From: Patescibacterium sp964487795
GTDB taxonomy: Bacteria; Patescibacteriota; Patescibacteriia; Patescibacteriales; Patescibacteriaceae
Reading direction: 5' to 3'
Assembly: GCA_964487795.1 (NCBI GenBank)
Contig: CAZASI010000001.1
Span: forward strand, 300,042-364,041
DNA length: 64,000 nt
How positions within the stretch are numbered: the first letter of the stretch is position 1; the number at the start of each line of letters is the position of its first letter. The position numbers and the translations under genes were made by a program. The notes below the pieces were generated by a model, which searched no databases, had not been told where the DNA came from, and worked only from the letters and a program-made list of their open reading frames with translations. Shown here piece by piece: positions 57,056-64,000 of the stretch.

Positions 57056-57949
57056 ATGCTTAAAACAGTATTATTAGAAAAAACAACTAAGATTCCCGAG
57101 GAAGGTAATTTTTATCTGATTGGGAAGAACGGCATCTTTCTTTCAAAAGATACCGGGCTGATTAAAGCAGTTGTTAAATTGGAGGGCATTTCCTGCTTAA
57201 GGGAAATCGAGCAAACTGCTCAGCTCAGACTGCCAAAGATTCCGGCACAGCAGCTCGCGCAGGTATTGCTTTTCTTCCGCGCGGTGTTTCAGAGGCATAC
57301 AGCAGAGGCAAATGTTTTGCTGTATTACTCAAGTATTAAAGAAACGTTCATGGTTCAGGTAACCAACCAGCAGGTAAGTCTCGGCGGAGTCCAGTATGAC
57401 TTTGTCGGCAAGTATCATGAATTTAAATTCCAACTGGTCGGATCTATCCACTCTCATTGTAACTTTGGCGCGTTCCACTCAGGAACCGACAGGCACGATG
57501 AAAGAGATTTTGACGGATTACATATTACCTTGGGACATGTTCACTTACCCTACTTTACTGTTTCGGCAGCACTTGTTGTTAATAATAATCGTTTTGCGGT
57601 TGATATTGATGATGTTGTCGAAGGTATGCGGAAAGTTGATTATAGTGTGCCACGAACCGAAGTAACTTATCGTCGTATTCAGGGTATAGTACGGACTACG
57701 AAGAGACGATTGAGCAAAAAGAAAAAGGCCGATTTAATAACAGTCGGTTATGAAAATATGGATATGTTCGAACGTAAAAATCCACCCCAGTTTTACGATA
57801 TTGTATTACCCATGGGAATGGATTACCGTAACTGCCGTTTCCCTCTGCGTTGGTTTGATATGCTTACTAATACCAATGCTTCGAAGGAGTATGCTGATGC
57901 GGGAAATTTACAGGGACGTATCAAAGACGACGAAAGGAAGAGTGCGTAG
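57056..57949 (+). CDS. JAB/JAMM metallopeptidase (PRTRC A-like deubiquitinase)
   Basis: The 297-residue protein carries an exact JAMM motif: His132-Ser-His134-x7-Ser142-x2-Asp145 in SIHSHCNFGAFHSGTD, followed by RHDERDFDGLHITLGHVH. Glu84 (in EANVLLYY) is a candidate for the upstream catalytic Glu. The zinc enzyme would cut isopeptide or C-terminal peptide bonds of the ubiquitin-like protein. The layout matches PRTRC system protein A. It starts directly after the E2-like stop and ends directly before the E1-like start. The last ~80 residues are basic. Confidence 0.85.
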   Translation: MLKTVLLEKTTKIPEEGNFYLIGKNGIFLSKDTGLIKAVVKLEGISCLREIEQTAQLRLPKIPAQQLAQVLLFFRAVFQRHTAEANVLLYYSSIKETFMVQVTNQQVSLGGVQYDFVGKYHEFKFQLVGSIHSHCNFGAFHSGTDRHDERDFDGLHITLGHVHLPYFTVSAALVVNNNRFAVDIDDVVEGMRKVDYSVPRTEVTYRRIQGIVRTTKRRLSKKKKADLITVGYENMDMFERKNPPQFYDIVLPMGMDYRNCRFPLRWFDMLTNTNASKEYADAGNLQGRIKDDERKSA

Positions 57950-58627
57950 ATGCAAAATATCAAAGTTATCGGTATCGGTGGAATCGGAACTTCGTTGGTT
58001 CAGTATCTTGCCCGTTATCTAAATTTTTCAGATTTAAAGTTCACGCTCATTCTTATAGATGGAGACAACTTTGAAATGAAGAATAAAGAACGGCAGATAT
58101 TTGATCGCCTTGGCAATAAAGCCCAGGTGGTCGCAGAAATGTTAACCAAGCAGTTTCCGGAGATGATAATTGATTCCCGTGATGAATATATCACTCTGCA
58201 GTCAGTCGAATACTTGTTGCAGGATGGTGATATTATTCTGATGGGAGTTGATAACCACAAAACCCGTAAAATTGTTTCTGATTACTGTAAAGAGTTTGAT
58301 AATGTATTACTTATTTCCGGCGGCAACACTTATACTGACGGGAATATACAGGTACAGCTGAAAAAAGATGGCAAAGATCTTACTCTGCCAATAGCCAATA
58401 AATATCATGAGGAGATTTCGAATCCCCAGGATAAAAGTCCGGATGAGCTTGGTTGTGATCAATTGGTCGCATCCGATCCTCAACTGGTTTTGACTAATCT
58501 TTTTATAGCATCGTTAATGCTTAATGCGTTTTATCTCTACACTCAGAAACAAATCATTCCGTATGACGAGGTATATGGTGATGTTTTGACAAACAGTACA
58601 TTGCCGGTCATACGCAGAAAGCATTGA
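57950..58627 (+). CDS. ThiF/E1-like adenylating enzyme (PRTRC ThiF-type)
   Basis: The 225-residue protein has the E1/ThiF nucleotide fold: IKVIGIGGIGTSLVQYLARY (GxGGxG at residues 7-12), then LILIDGDNFEMKNKERQIF with the Asp/Asn/Arg/Gln set used for ATP-Mg binding, NKAQVVAEML, and MGVDNHKTRKIVSDYC. A candidate thioester-forming Cys169 occurs in DELGCDQLVASDPQLVLTNL, resembling the PSC-x-x-x-A ... QDLFIN region of PRTRC ThiF proteins. It would adenylate the C-terminus of the small protein at 58724. Its stop codon overlaps the -35 of that gene. Confidence 0.88.
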   Translation: MQNIKVIGIGGIGTSLVQYLARYLNFSDLKFTLILIDGDNFEMKNKERQIFDRLGNKAQVVAEMLTKQFPEMIIDSRDEYITLQSVEYLLQDGDIILMGVDNHKTRKIVSDYCKEFDNVLLISGGNTYTDGNIQVQLKKDGKDLTLPIANKYHEEISNPQDKSPDELGCDQLVASDPQLVLTNLFIASLMLNAFYLYTQKQIIPYDEVYGDVLTNSTLPVIRRKH

Positions 58628-58652
58628 CAAGGAATTCATAATCTGTTAAATT
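58624..58652 (+). promoter_or_regulatory. Promoter of ubiquitin-like gene
   Basis: TTGACA at 58624-58629 overlaps the E1-like stop codon; 17 bp; TAAATT at 58647-58652 with a TGT extension; ATCG follows. Confidence 0.8.
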
Positions 58653-58723
58653 AAAAAATCGTATTAAATTCATTGTAGTATTAAAAAAATATTCATTAAC
58701 CTTCTTAGAAGAAAGGATTAACC

Positions 58724-58933
58724 ATGTTAAAAGTTATTTGCGGTGCAAATATCAAAGAGGGAGATTACTCCGGTAAATCTCTGAGAGAACTTAAGGACAT
58801 CCTTCAGGATGAACTTAATATCCCGGCAGAATGCAAAGTTCTTGTGAACGGCGAGGAACAAAACCTTGACTATGTTCTCAGGGGCGAAGACACTCCGGTT
58901 GAGTTCATAAAACAATCAGGCGATAAAGGCTAA
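58724..58933 (+). CDS. Ubiquitin-like protein (PRTRC C / Prok_Ub-type)
   Basis: The 69-residue protein has a beta-grasp-compatible pattern: strand 1 LKVICGANIKEGDYSGKS, helix LRELKDILQDELNIP, then strands CKVLVNGEEQNLDYVL and TPVEFIKQ, ending SGDKG. The length and a C-terminal Gly, preceded by Lys, resemble PRTRC system protein C, which as I recall also ends in a GxKG form. The free Gly could be adenylated by the E1-like enzyme; no cleavable extension is seen. An AGAAAGGA ribosome binding site precedes the ATG. It has its own promoter, suggesting higher expression than the enzymes. Confidence 0.75.
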   Translation: MLKVICGANIKEGDYSGKSLRELKDILQDELNIPAECKVLVNGEEQNLDYVLRGEDTPVEFIKQSGDKG

Positions 58934-58955
58934 TACGCCGGCGCTATTCATAACT

Positions 58956-58986
58956 TAAAACCCGCTTTTGTTAAAGCGGGTTTTCT
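58956..58986. terminator. Bidirectional terminator
   Basis: Stem AAAACCCGCTTT / AAAGCGGGTTTT between the ubiquitin-like gene and the convergent 59009 gene. Confidence 0.9.
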
Positions 58987-59008
58987 TTTATTTAAATATT
59001 AAAACCGG

Positions 59009-59776
59009 TTAGTAAATTCCGCCGCCACTTGGTTCAGCGACTACTCCCTTTTCGTATAATTCATGCATCCTATATACGGCAGCTTTTTTCAAATTCTCAT
59101 CATCTGAGTCGTATCCAATCTGATAAGCGCTTTGAGCTTTATAAATTTCATCGCATAATTTCATCCAGTGTTCGATCATGAAGCTTATATTTTCATCGCT
59201 CTCATTAGTAGAAAGCCTATCATAGCTTGTTTCAGCATCATCGTTATCTGTGCACAGTTCCGACCAGCGCTTAAATAATTGTTTAAGTTTTTCCTGATCG
59301 CTTTCGTTCTCAATGATTTCAATTATTTGTTCGAAATCGTTGCACAGTGCAATACTTCTGTCCCTGGCCTGTGTTAATAACTGCTTAATAAGTTCTTCAT
59401 CTTCTTTTGGCCATGATTCATTTTCAAGTATGTCGCATAAATAGCTGGCTTCATCATAATCCGTGCATAAGGTCAACCATTTTTCTATAATGATGGTTTG
59501 TGTTTTACTGAGACAGAACATGGTGACTTCTCTGAATAAATCTTCAATGTTACTGATATCTGAATCCTGTAGCTCTTTGTTCACCAACTCATGCACTTTA
59601 TCAAGTACGAGCTGCTTTTCTTCGCTGCCTGTTTTACATTCATCTACTATTTGTTCAAAATCGCTGAGACTGTTGTCCATTTTGAATATTGCCTCAAGAA
59701 TTTCTTTTCGAGGAGTTGGATATTCTGTGTTTCGTAATGTTTCTAATGCTTCGTCTAAATCATCAAATGTTACCAA
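59009..59776 (-). CDS. Helical repeat protein, 255 aa, function unknown
   Basis: The start is a TTG at 59776 with a CGGAG ribosome binding site 9 bases upstream. The acidic product is entirely helical and shows about five units of ~38 residues with a W/A-x2-L-C-x-D pattern: DFEQIVDECKTG, IEKWLTLCTDYDEASYLCDI, ARDRSIALCNDFEQIIEIIE, KRWSELCTDNDDAETSYDRL, and IEHWMKLCDEIYKAQSAYQI. It resembles a TPR/HEAT-like solenoid scaffold. Its relation to the neighbouring ubiquitin-like cluster is unproven. Confidence 0.65.
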   Translation of the reverse strand: MVTFDDLDEALETLRNTEYPTPRKEILEAIFKMDNSLSDFEQIVDECKTGSEEKQLVLDKVHELVNKELQDSDISNIEDLFREVTMFCLSKTQTIIIEKWLTLCTDYDEASYLCDILENESWPKEDEELIKQLLTQARDRSIALCNDFEQIIEIIENESDQEKLKQLFKRWSELCTDNDDAETSYDRLSTNESDENISFMIEHWMKLCDEIYKAQSAYQIGYDSDDENLKKAAVYRMHELYEKGVVAEPSGGGIY

Positions 59777-59821
59777 TGTATATTTCTCCGGTTAATTTAT
59801 TAATGAACTATGTAATAGATT

Positions 59822-59850
59822 AAAATACGTTATTTTTCGTCTTTTGTCAA
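59822..59850 (-). promoter_or_regulatory. Promoter of the 59009 gene
   Basis: Minus strand: TTGACA (59850-59845), 17 bp, TATTTT (59827-59822). Confidence 0.7.
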
Positions 59851-59865
59851 GAGTATTACCCAAAC

Positions 59866-59904
59866 AAAAACAGCCCTTAGCATGGGGCTAAAGGGCCGTT
59901 TTTT
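59866..59904 (-). terminator. Rho-independent terminator
   Basis: Minus strand stem AACGGCCCTTTAGC / GCTAAGGGCTGTT with a T5 tail, after the DUF378 gene. Confidence 0.82.
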
Positions 59905-59914
59905 ATAAATCGAT

Positions 59915-60139
59915 TTAAGCCATCGGTGATGGTGTGCTAGGCATTTTCTTGTCGTCGCTGCAACGTCCGCAAGCGCGAACAGTGAAGAGGTCGTACAAAG
60001 CAGCCAAACCAACCAAGATGTAAACGATTCTAGCAATTGTCATCCCGAGAACATCACCAACGCCCCAGTCAAAGAGGCCGATAAGCAACCAGTTAAGGCC
60101 ACCGATGATCAAGAGAATGTGAGAGATTTTGTGAAGCAT
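59915..60139 (-). CDS. DUF378 family membrane protein
   Basis: The 74-residue protein has two TM helices with the DUF378 pattern (ILLIIGGLNWLLIGLFDWGV and ARIVYILVGLAALYDLFTV) and a short C-terminal tail with CGRC. The ATG at 60139 is chosen over a TTG at 60160. DUF378 proteins are widespread small membrane proteins of unknown role. It has its own terminator. Confidence 0.9.
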   Translation of the reverse strand: MLHKISHILLIIGGLNWLLIGLFDWGVGDVLGMTIARIVYILVGLAALYDLFTVRACGRCSDDKKMPSTPSPMA

Positions 60140-60228
60140 AGTAGTGATCGTGTTGTTCAATAATGAGTTAGCACAATCGACCTTTCTATAGATAATTATA
60201 CCATGTTTTTTAAATGTACAGTGCTATA

Positions 60229-60258
60229 TTGACTTTTTGGCTAATGTATGGCTTAATT
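60229..60258 (+). promoter_or_regulatory. Promoter of the 60300 gene
   Basis: TTGACT at 60229-60234, 18 bp, TTAATT at 60253-60258. Confidence 0.55.
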
Positions 60259-60299
60259 TAAATACTATAGTAATTTTAAAATAAATTGCGGAGGATATC

Positions 60300-60518
60300 A
60301 TGCAGACTAATAATAGTCCGGACAGCTCATCATCAAACAATTCATCAAACAATTCACAAAGTTCTAAAAACAATATTAATAATTTACGAATGGTTTCTAT
60401 TTTAGCGGAGTCTCTTCATGTCAATCATCTTGATTTCAATGAAAGAATTGATGATTTGAATCCGGAGTCTGTATTTAAAGCAGCGCAGACAGCACGTCAA
60501 CAGGATTCCTCAAAATAA
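60300..60518 (+). CDS. Small Ser/Asn-rich protein, 72 aa
   Basis: The 72-residue product starts with a Ser/Asn-rich, disordered half (NNSPDSSSSNNSSNNSQSSK) and continues with a short helical segment (LRMVSILAESLHVNHLDFNE). A GCGGAGG ribosome binding site is close to the ATG. Function is unknown. The gene belongs to the same promoter/ribosome-binding-site style as the orphan genes. Confidence 0.6.
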   Translation: MQTNNSPDSSSSNNSSNNSQSSKNNINNLRMVSILAESLHVNHLDFNERIDDLNPESVFKAAQTARQQDSSK

Positions 60519-60600
60519 AAGTTCTTTCATAAAAAGCTCATCTCTCATAAAGGATGGGTTTTTATTTGGGTTTTGCTGTGATATACTAAAGCCATACAGT

Positions 60601-63069
60601 ATGGCAAGACGAAAACAGAAAAGCCCACTAGACTACATATCGTTACCGAATTTTAATTTAAATCCGGACGTTAAACGAAGCATCTTTATGGTGTTTATGT
60701 TTGTTGTCTCCGCGATTTTATTTTTAAGTTTATTTGATATTGCCGGATCAATCGGACCTTACTTGGCTAAAGCTTTAACTTGGCTGGCTGGTTGGGCAAA
60801 ATGGGTTATTCCAATTTTAATCTGCACGATTGGCTTTCTCATGTTTGGACGTGAAAAAAGATCATTGGGAGCACTTCATTATATTGGTGCTTTTATTTTC
60901 TTATGGGCGATTAGCGCACTCCTTCATTTTTTTATAGAACCGCTTGATTGGGAGATTGCGATTAAGCTCGGTAAGGGCGGCGGTTATCTTGGCTTTACGC
61001 TTGCTTCAATTGTTATGAAGCTGGTTGGTTTTTGGGCCGGCATCCTTGTTCTCTTTGGCCTACTCTTTGTTGGCATGATGCTGATGTTTAATTCGACGAT
61101 TTCTGCAATTTTTGCCAAGGGTACCACACCAGTACGATTAGCTTTTCATCCTTTTGCATTTTTATTTCGTCGAGACAAAGTTTCCAAATTAGCAAAGCAA
61201 TATGATGAAGTTCCGGAAGCTGACGAAGAAATTGCCGCGATTGTGGACTCCGGCGACGATGACGGTCCGTCTGATGATACCTTTGAAGCATATGCGTTGA
61301 AGAATCCTGGACGAGTTCGTGCTAAAAAAGAGGTGGTTGAAGAAAAAACCAATTGGAAGCCGAGCAATATTAAAATTGACTTGCCGCTTGATTTGCTAAA
61401 TTCAAAAATTTCAAAACCATCTGCGGGAGATATTAAGAGCAACATGGAAATCATCAAATCAACTTTGGAAAAGTTCGGCATTCCGGTTGAAATGGGAGAG
61501 ATTAGCGTTGGTCCGACTGTCACCCAATATACCTTAAAACCTGACGAAGGTATTAAACTTTCTCGTATTACTTCGCTTAATAACGATTTATCAATGGCTT
61601 TAGCAGCTCACCCGGTTCGTATTGAGGCTCCGATTCCGGGTAAAGCTTTGGTTGGTATTGAAGTACCAAACAAAACTGTTGCGGTTGTTCCTTTGCGCGA
61701 AGTACTTGAAAGTGATGCCTTTAAAAAACGAACTAATAATTTATTAACTGCTTTAGGTAAAGACGTTGCCGGACAAGTGTGGCTTGATTCAATTACTAAA
61801 ATGCCTCACTTGCTTGTGGCCGGTGCGACCGGATCCGGAAAATCAGTCATGCTCAATGCTTTGATTGTCAGCTTGCTCTATCAAAATAATCCGGATGATT
61901 TGAAATTTATTATGGTTGATCCTAAGCGCGTTGAGTTGACAATTTATAACGGTCTGCCGCATTTGCTTACTCCGGTTATCACTGAAGTTTCAAAAACAAT
62001 TAATGCGCTTAAGTGGTGTTTAAATGAAATGGATCGACGTTTTGAGACTTTGTCAAAATCTCATAAGAGAGATATCGAAAGTTATAACGCGGTCAGTAAA
62101 GAAAAGATGCCGTACATTATTTTCATCATCGATGAATTGGCAGACCTTATGGTTGTCGCTGCTAAAGATATGGAAGCCGGCATTGTTCGTCTGGCGCAGA
62201 TGGCTCGCGCTGTCGGCATTCATTTGATTTTGGCAACGCAGCGTCCGAGCGTTAATGTTATTACCGGAACAATTAAAGCAAACATGCCAGCGCGTATCGC
62301 CTTTTCGGTTGCTTCCGGAATTGACTCTCGCACAATTTTAGATTCACTTGGCGCTGAAAAATTATTAGGACGAGGCGACATGCTATTTTCAAATGTAACC
62401 TTATCAAAACCAAAACGTATTCAAGGCGCGTTAATTACTGATCAAGAAATTAAGCGCATTGTAAATTATATTAAAGAGAAGAGCGGTGAACCAAATTATC
62501 TCTCTGAAATTGTTGAACGTCAAAAAGTTAAAGGCATGGCCGGCGTTGGAATTGATGGTGCGTCGGACGATGACGATGAGTTATTCCAAGAAGCCAAAGA
62601 ATTAATTATCAATTCCGGCAAAGCGTCAGCTTCATATTTGCAGCGACGTTTGTCAGTCGGTTATGCGCGCGCGGCTCGTCTTTTAGATTTACTTGAAGAG
62701 TCGGGAATTATTGGACCGTCGAACGGCGCAAAACCGCGAGAGATTTTAGTGTCGCAACAACAGTATGAATCTATGATAGAGGATGGCGTCGCCGGAGCGC
62801 GTTTGCATAACCAAGAAACAGCGGAAGCGCCGGATCATTATTTGCCTGAGGAACTTGAAGATGAGGCCGATGATACAGAAGAAGAAACAGAGGAAAAGTC
62901 CGATGATGGGCAGGAGCCGGAATTTATGGAAGAGGAAATTACTGAAATTGATGGTGATTTAGAGCCCGAAGAAGTGGCCGAACAGGTTCAAGAAAACAAA
63001 GAAAAACCTCAGAAAAAGGCCAAAACTGACGATGATGATGAGGATTTTGGCAAATACTTCTCCCGTTAG
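60601..63069 (+). CDS. ftsK: DNA translocase FtsK/SpoIIIE
   Basis: The 822-residue protein moves DNA during chromosome segregation at the septum. Four or five N-terminal TM helices lie in residues ~28-185. A linker, the alpha-beta motor domain with Walker A LLVAGATGSGKSVMLNALIV (about residue 400) and FIIDELADLM (Walker B), and a gamma winged-helix domain (ASASYLQRRLSVGYARAAR) follow. The last ~90 residues are strongly acidic. The ATG lies at a short distance from a TATACT box. Confidence 0.96.
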   Translation: MARRKQKSPLDYISLPNFNLNPDVKRSIFMVFMFVVSAILFLSLFDIAGSIGPYLAKALTWLAGWAKWVIPILICTIGFLMFGREKRSLGALHYIGAFIFLWAISALLHFFIEPLDWEIAIKLGKGGGYLGFTLASIVMKLVGFWAGILVLFGLLFVGMMLMFNSTISAIFAKGTTPVRLAFHPFAFLFRRDKVSKLAKQYDEVPEADEEIAAIVDSGDDDGPSDDTFEAYALKNPGRVRAKKEVVEEKTNWKPSNIKIDLPLDLLNSKISKPSAGDIKSNMEIIKSTLEKFGIPVEMGEISVGPTVTQYTLKPDEGIKLSRITSLNNDLSMALAAHPVRIEAPIPGKALVGIEVPNKTVAVVPLREVLESDAFKKRTNNLLTALGKDVAGQVWLDSITKMPHLLVAGATGSGKSVMLNALIVSLLYQNNPDDLKFIMVDPKRVELTIYNGLPHLLTPVITEVSKTINALKWCLNEMDRRFETLSKSHKRDIESYNAVSKEKMPYIIFIIDELADLMVVAAKDMEAGIVRLAQMARAVGIHLILATQRPSVNVITGTIKANMPARIAFSVASGIDSRTILDSLGAEKLLGRGDMLFSNVTLSKPKRIQGALITDQEIKRIVNYIKEKSGEPNYLSEIVERQKVKGMAGVGIDGASDDDDELFQEAKELIINSGKASASYLQRRLSVGYARAARLLDLLEESGIIGPSNGAKPREILVSQQQYESMIEDGVAGARLHNQETAEAPDHYLPEELEDEADDTEEETEEKSDDGQEPEFMEEEITEIDGDLEPEEVAEQVQENKEKPQKKAKTDDDDEDFGKYFSR

Positions 63070-63090
63070 TCTCGAGCTGCTCAAATTCTC

Positions 63091-63118
63091 TTGACAGCTT
63101 TTATATATACTGTATAAT
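63091..63118 (+). promoter_or_regulatory. rRNA promoter
   Basis: TTGACA at 63091-63096, 16 bp, TATAAT at 63113-63118, close to consensus, upstream of the 23S gene. Confidence 0.82.
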
Positions 63119-63365
63119 ACAGGAACCAATCTATGAAGAATCTTAATCTTTCATTAACCTCAATAAGTGGCTAAGCCCCTCCTTTTCTTGTTGTTAGGCT
63201 AAGCCGCTACTAAGCGGTTTTTTGTTTGCTCGATTCTAAAAGATGGGTGATCATTGATAACTGAATATAGATATAGATCAAATCAAATTTAATTAGAAAA
63301 AGTAATTTCTAGATCTTCCACCTGGGGTGGAAGACGTCGAAACATTTATTGTGAAAACAAAAATG
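63119..63365 (+). promoter_or_regulatory. 23S rRNA leader with mini-ORF and terminator
   Basis: The ~245-base leader holds a 13-codon reading frame (ATG at 63133, TAA at 63172), a terminator-like hairpin (AAGCCGCT / AGCGGTT with T6, 63201-63223), and a strong stem TCTTCCACC / GGTGGAAGA (63316-63336) that may be part of a processing site. No 16S or tRNA gene lies here. Confidence 0.5.
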
Positions 63366-64000
63366 TGGGAACATCTCGTAAGAGTGCATGGTGAATGCCT
63401 TGACTTAAGAAGACGATGAAGGACGTAGCAGCCTGCGATAAGTTTCGGTGAGGTGGCAAGCAACCTTTGACCCGAAAATTTCCGAATGGGGGAACCTATC
63501 CTGTTGAAGACAGGATGTCCGCTTGCTGAATACATAGGCGAGTGAGAAGATAACCCGGTGAACTGAAACATCTTAGTAGCCGGAGGAAAAGAGAAAAATT
63601 TGATCTCTTATCAATGTTGGCGATGCTTCGTCAATTTTGATAAGTGATCGCGATTCCCTGAGTAGTGGCGAGCGAAAAGGGACCAGTCTAAACCGCTGTA
63701 AACCACGCATGTTTTTAATCACTTCGGTGAGGAAAAGTGTGCTGAAGGAGTTAGGTCCATATGTTTATGTGGTGTTGCAAGAATATCGTGCTCAGTGCCT
63801 AAATGCGCTGGGGTAGAAAAATATGTTATTAATCGAATTGAGTTGGAAAACTCGGCCAAAGACGGTGATAGCCCGGTAGGTGAAAATTTTATATTTTTTT
63901 ATGGCGATATCTCTTAAGTAGTGCGGGACTCGTGAAATCCCGTGCGAATCCGGGTCGACTATGACCCAAGGCTAAATACTTCTTGAGATCGATAGTGAAC
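63366..64000 (+). rRNA. 23S ribosomal RNA, 5' portion (runs off the window)
   Basis: Conserved 23S 5' blocks are recognisable: GTGCATGGTGAATGCC near 63385, GACGATGAAGGACGTAGCAG near 63410, TTTCCGAATGGGGGAACC near 63479, GAACTGAAACATCTTAGTA near 63560, GAGTAGTGGCGAGCGAAAAG near 63659, and AAGGCTAAATACTTCTTGA near 63969. The stretch is about 150 bases longer than the matching E. coli part, with longer arms near 63598-63650 and 63685-63830. The exact 5' end is approximate. It is not preceded by a 16S gene. Confidence 0.93.

Noticed and set aside
52135..58933. Complete PRTRC plasmid cassette
   Set aside because: No ParB, ParM/StbA-like D, E or F proteins are seen; only the B, A, ThiF and C-like members can be supported.
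1..64000. Possible UGA recoding as in Gracilibacteria or Absconditabacteria
   Set aside because: TGA serves as a normal stop in several genes (for example at the end of the beta-CASP hydrolase and the E1-like gene), and core proteins have normal length without internal TGA.

Overview
The window looks like a chromosomal segment of a Candidate Phyla Radiation (Patescibacteria, Parcubacteria-like) genome using the standard code. Pointers: a CxxC-x17-CxxC zinc-ribbon protein with a lysine-rich tail, a TrpR/YerC-type regulator, an N-terminal-TM pilin-like protein with a Cys-rich tail, FISUMP and LamG surface proteins, moderately AT-rich DNA, genes starting a few bases after a -10 box, and a 23S rRNA gene with no 16S in front of it. 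This placement is inference; no marker phylogeny could be run.

Layout. 1-8.8 kb: end of a PKD-like surface protein, TspO, a beta-CASP RNase-type hydrolase, an ECF sigma factor with an overlapping membrane protein, an FMN reductase, lgt, and groES-groEL under a CIRCE-type operator. 8.9-10.6 kb: two orphan genes and a DUF559 nuclease bracketed by inverted repeats. 10.6-16.1 kb: comM-like ATPase, solute-binding lipoprotein, pilin-like protein, RodZ-like protein, recA. 16.2-18 kb: GIY-YIG nuclease bracketed by a second inverted-repeat family, then three orphan minus-strand genes. 18.2-20 kb: rpsF-ssb-rpsR-efp with a probable S6:S18 leader. 20-24.4 kb: an orphan gene, Trm11-like methylase, a candidate small RNA, ychF, SdpI-like protein, tRNA-Asp. 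24.4-32.4 kb: accessory genes (small RDS-motif proteins, a radical SAM protein with unusual Cys spacing, yerC, orphan genes). 32.5-46.7 kb: surface proteins, DUF2975/HTH/DUF4173 unit, a HemW-like/kinase pair facing a TrmB regulator, fatty acid desaturase, trhO. 46.7-51.9 kb: pyrD and a putative B12 unit (S component, B12-dependent ribonucleotide reductase, adenosyltransferase). 60.6-64 kb: ftsK and the start of 23S rRNA.

The most striking region is 52.0-59.0 kb. A flotillin/SPFH protein carrying about five tandem ~77-residue repeats is followed by a membrane-anchored E2-like protein, a JAB/JAMM peptidase with an exact HxHx7SxxD motif, a ThiF/E1-like adenylating enzyme and a 69-residue ubiquitin-like protein ending in Gly. 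These resemble the PRTRC B, A, ThiF and C proteins known mainly from proteobacterial plasmids, but here they are chromosomal, the E2 is fused to a four-TM anchor, and a repeat-bearing flotillin replaces the ParB/ParM partners. Three transcription units in this block share almost the same promoter. I infer a membrane-microdomain-associated protein-conjugation system.

Two gene-start styles coexist. Many conserved genes start close to a -10 box without a clear ribosome binding site, whereas the orphan genes and the ubiquitin-like cluster have TTGACA-17 bp promoters, leaders and AGGAG-type ribosome binding sites.
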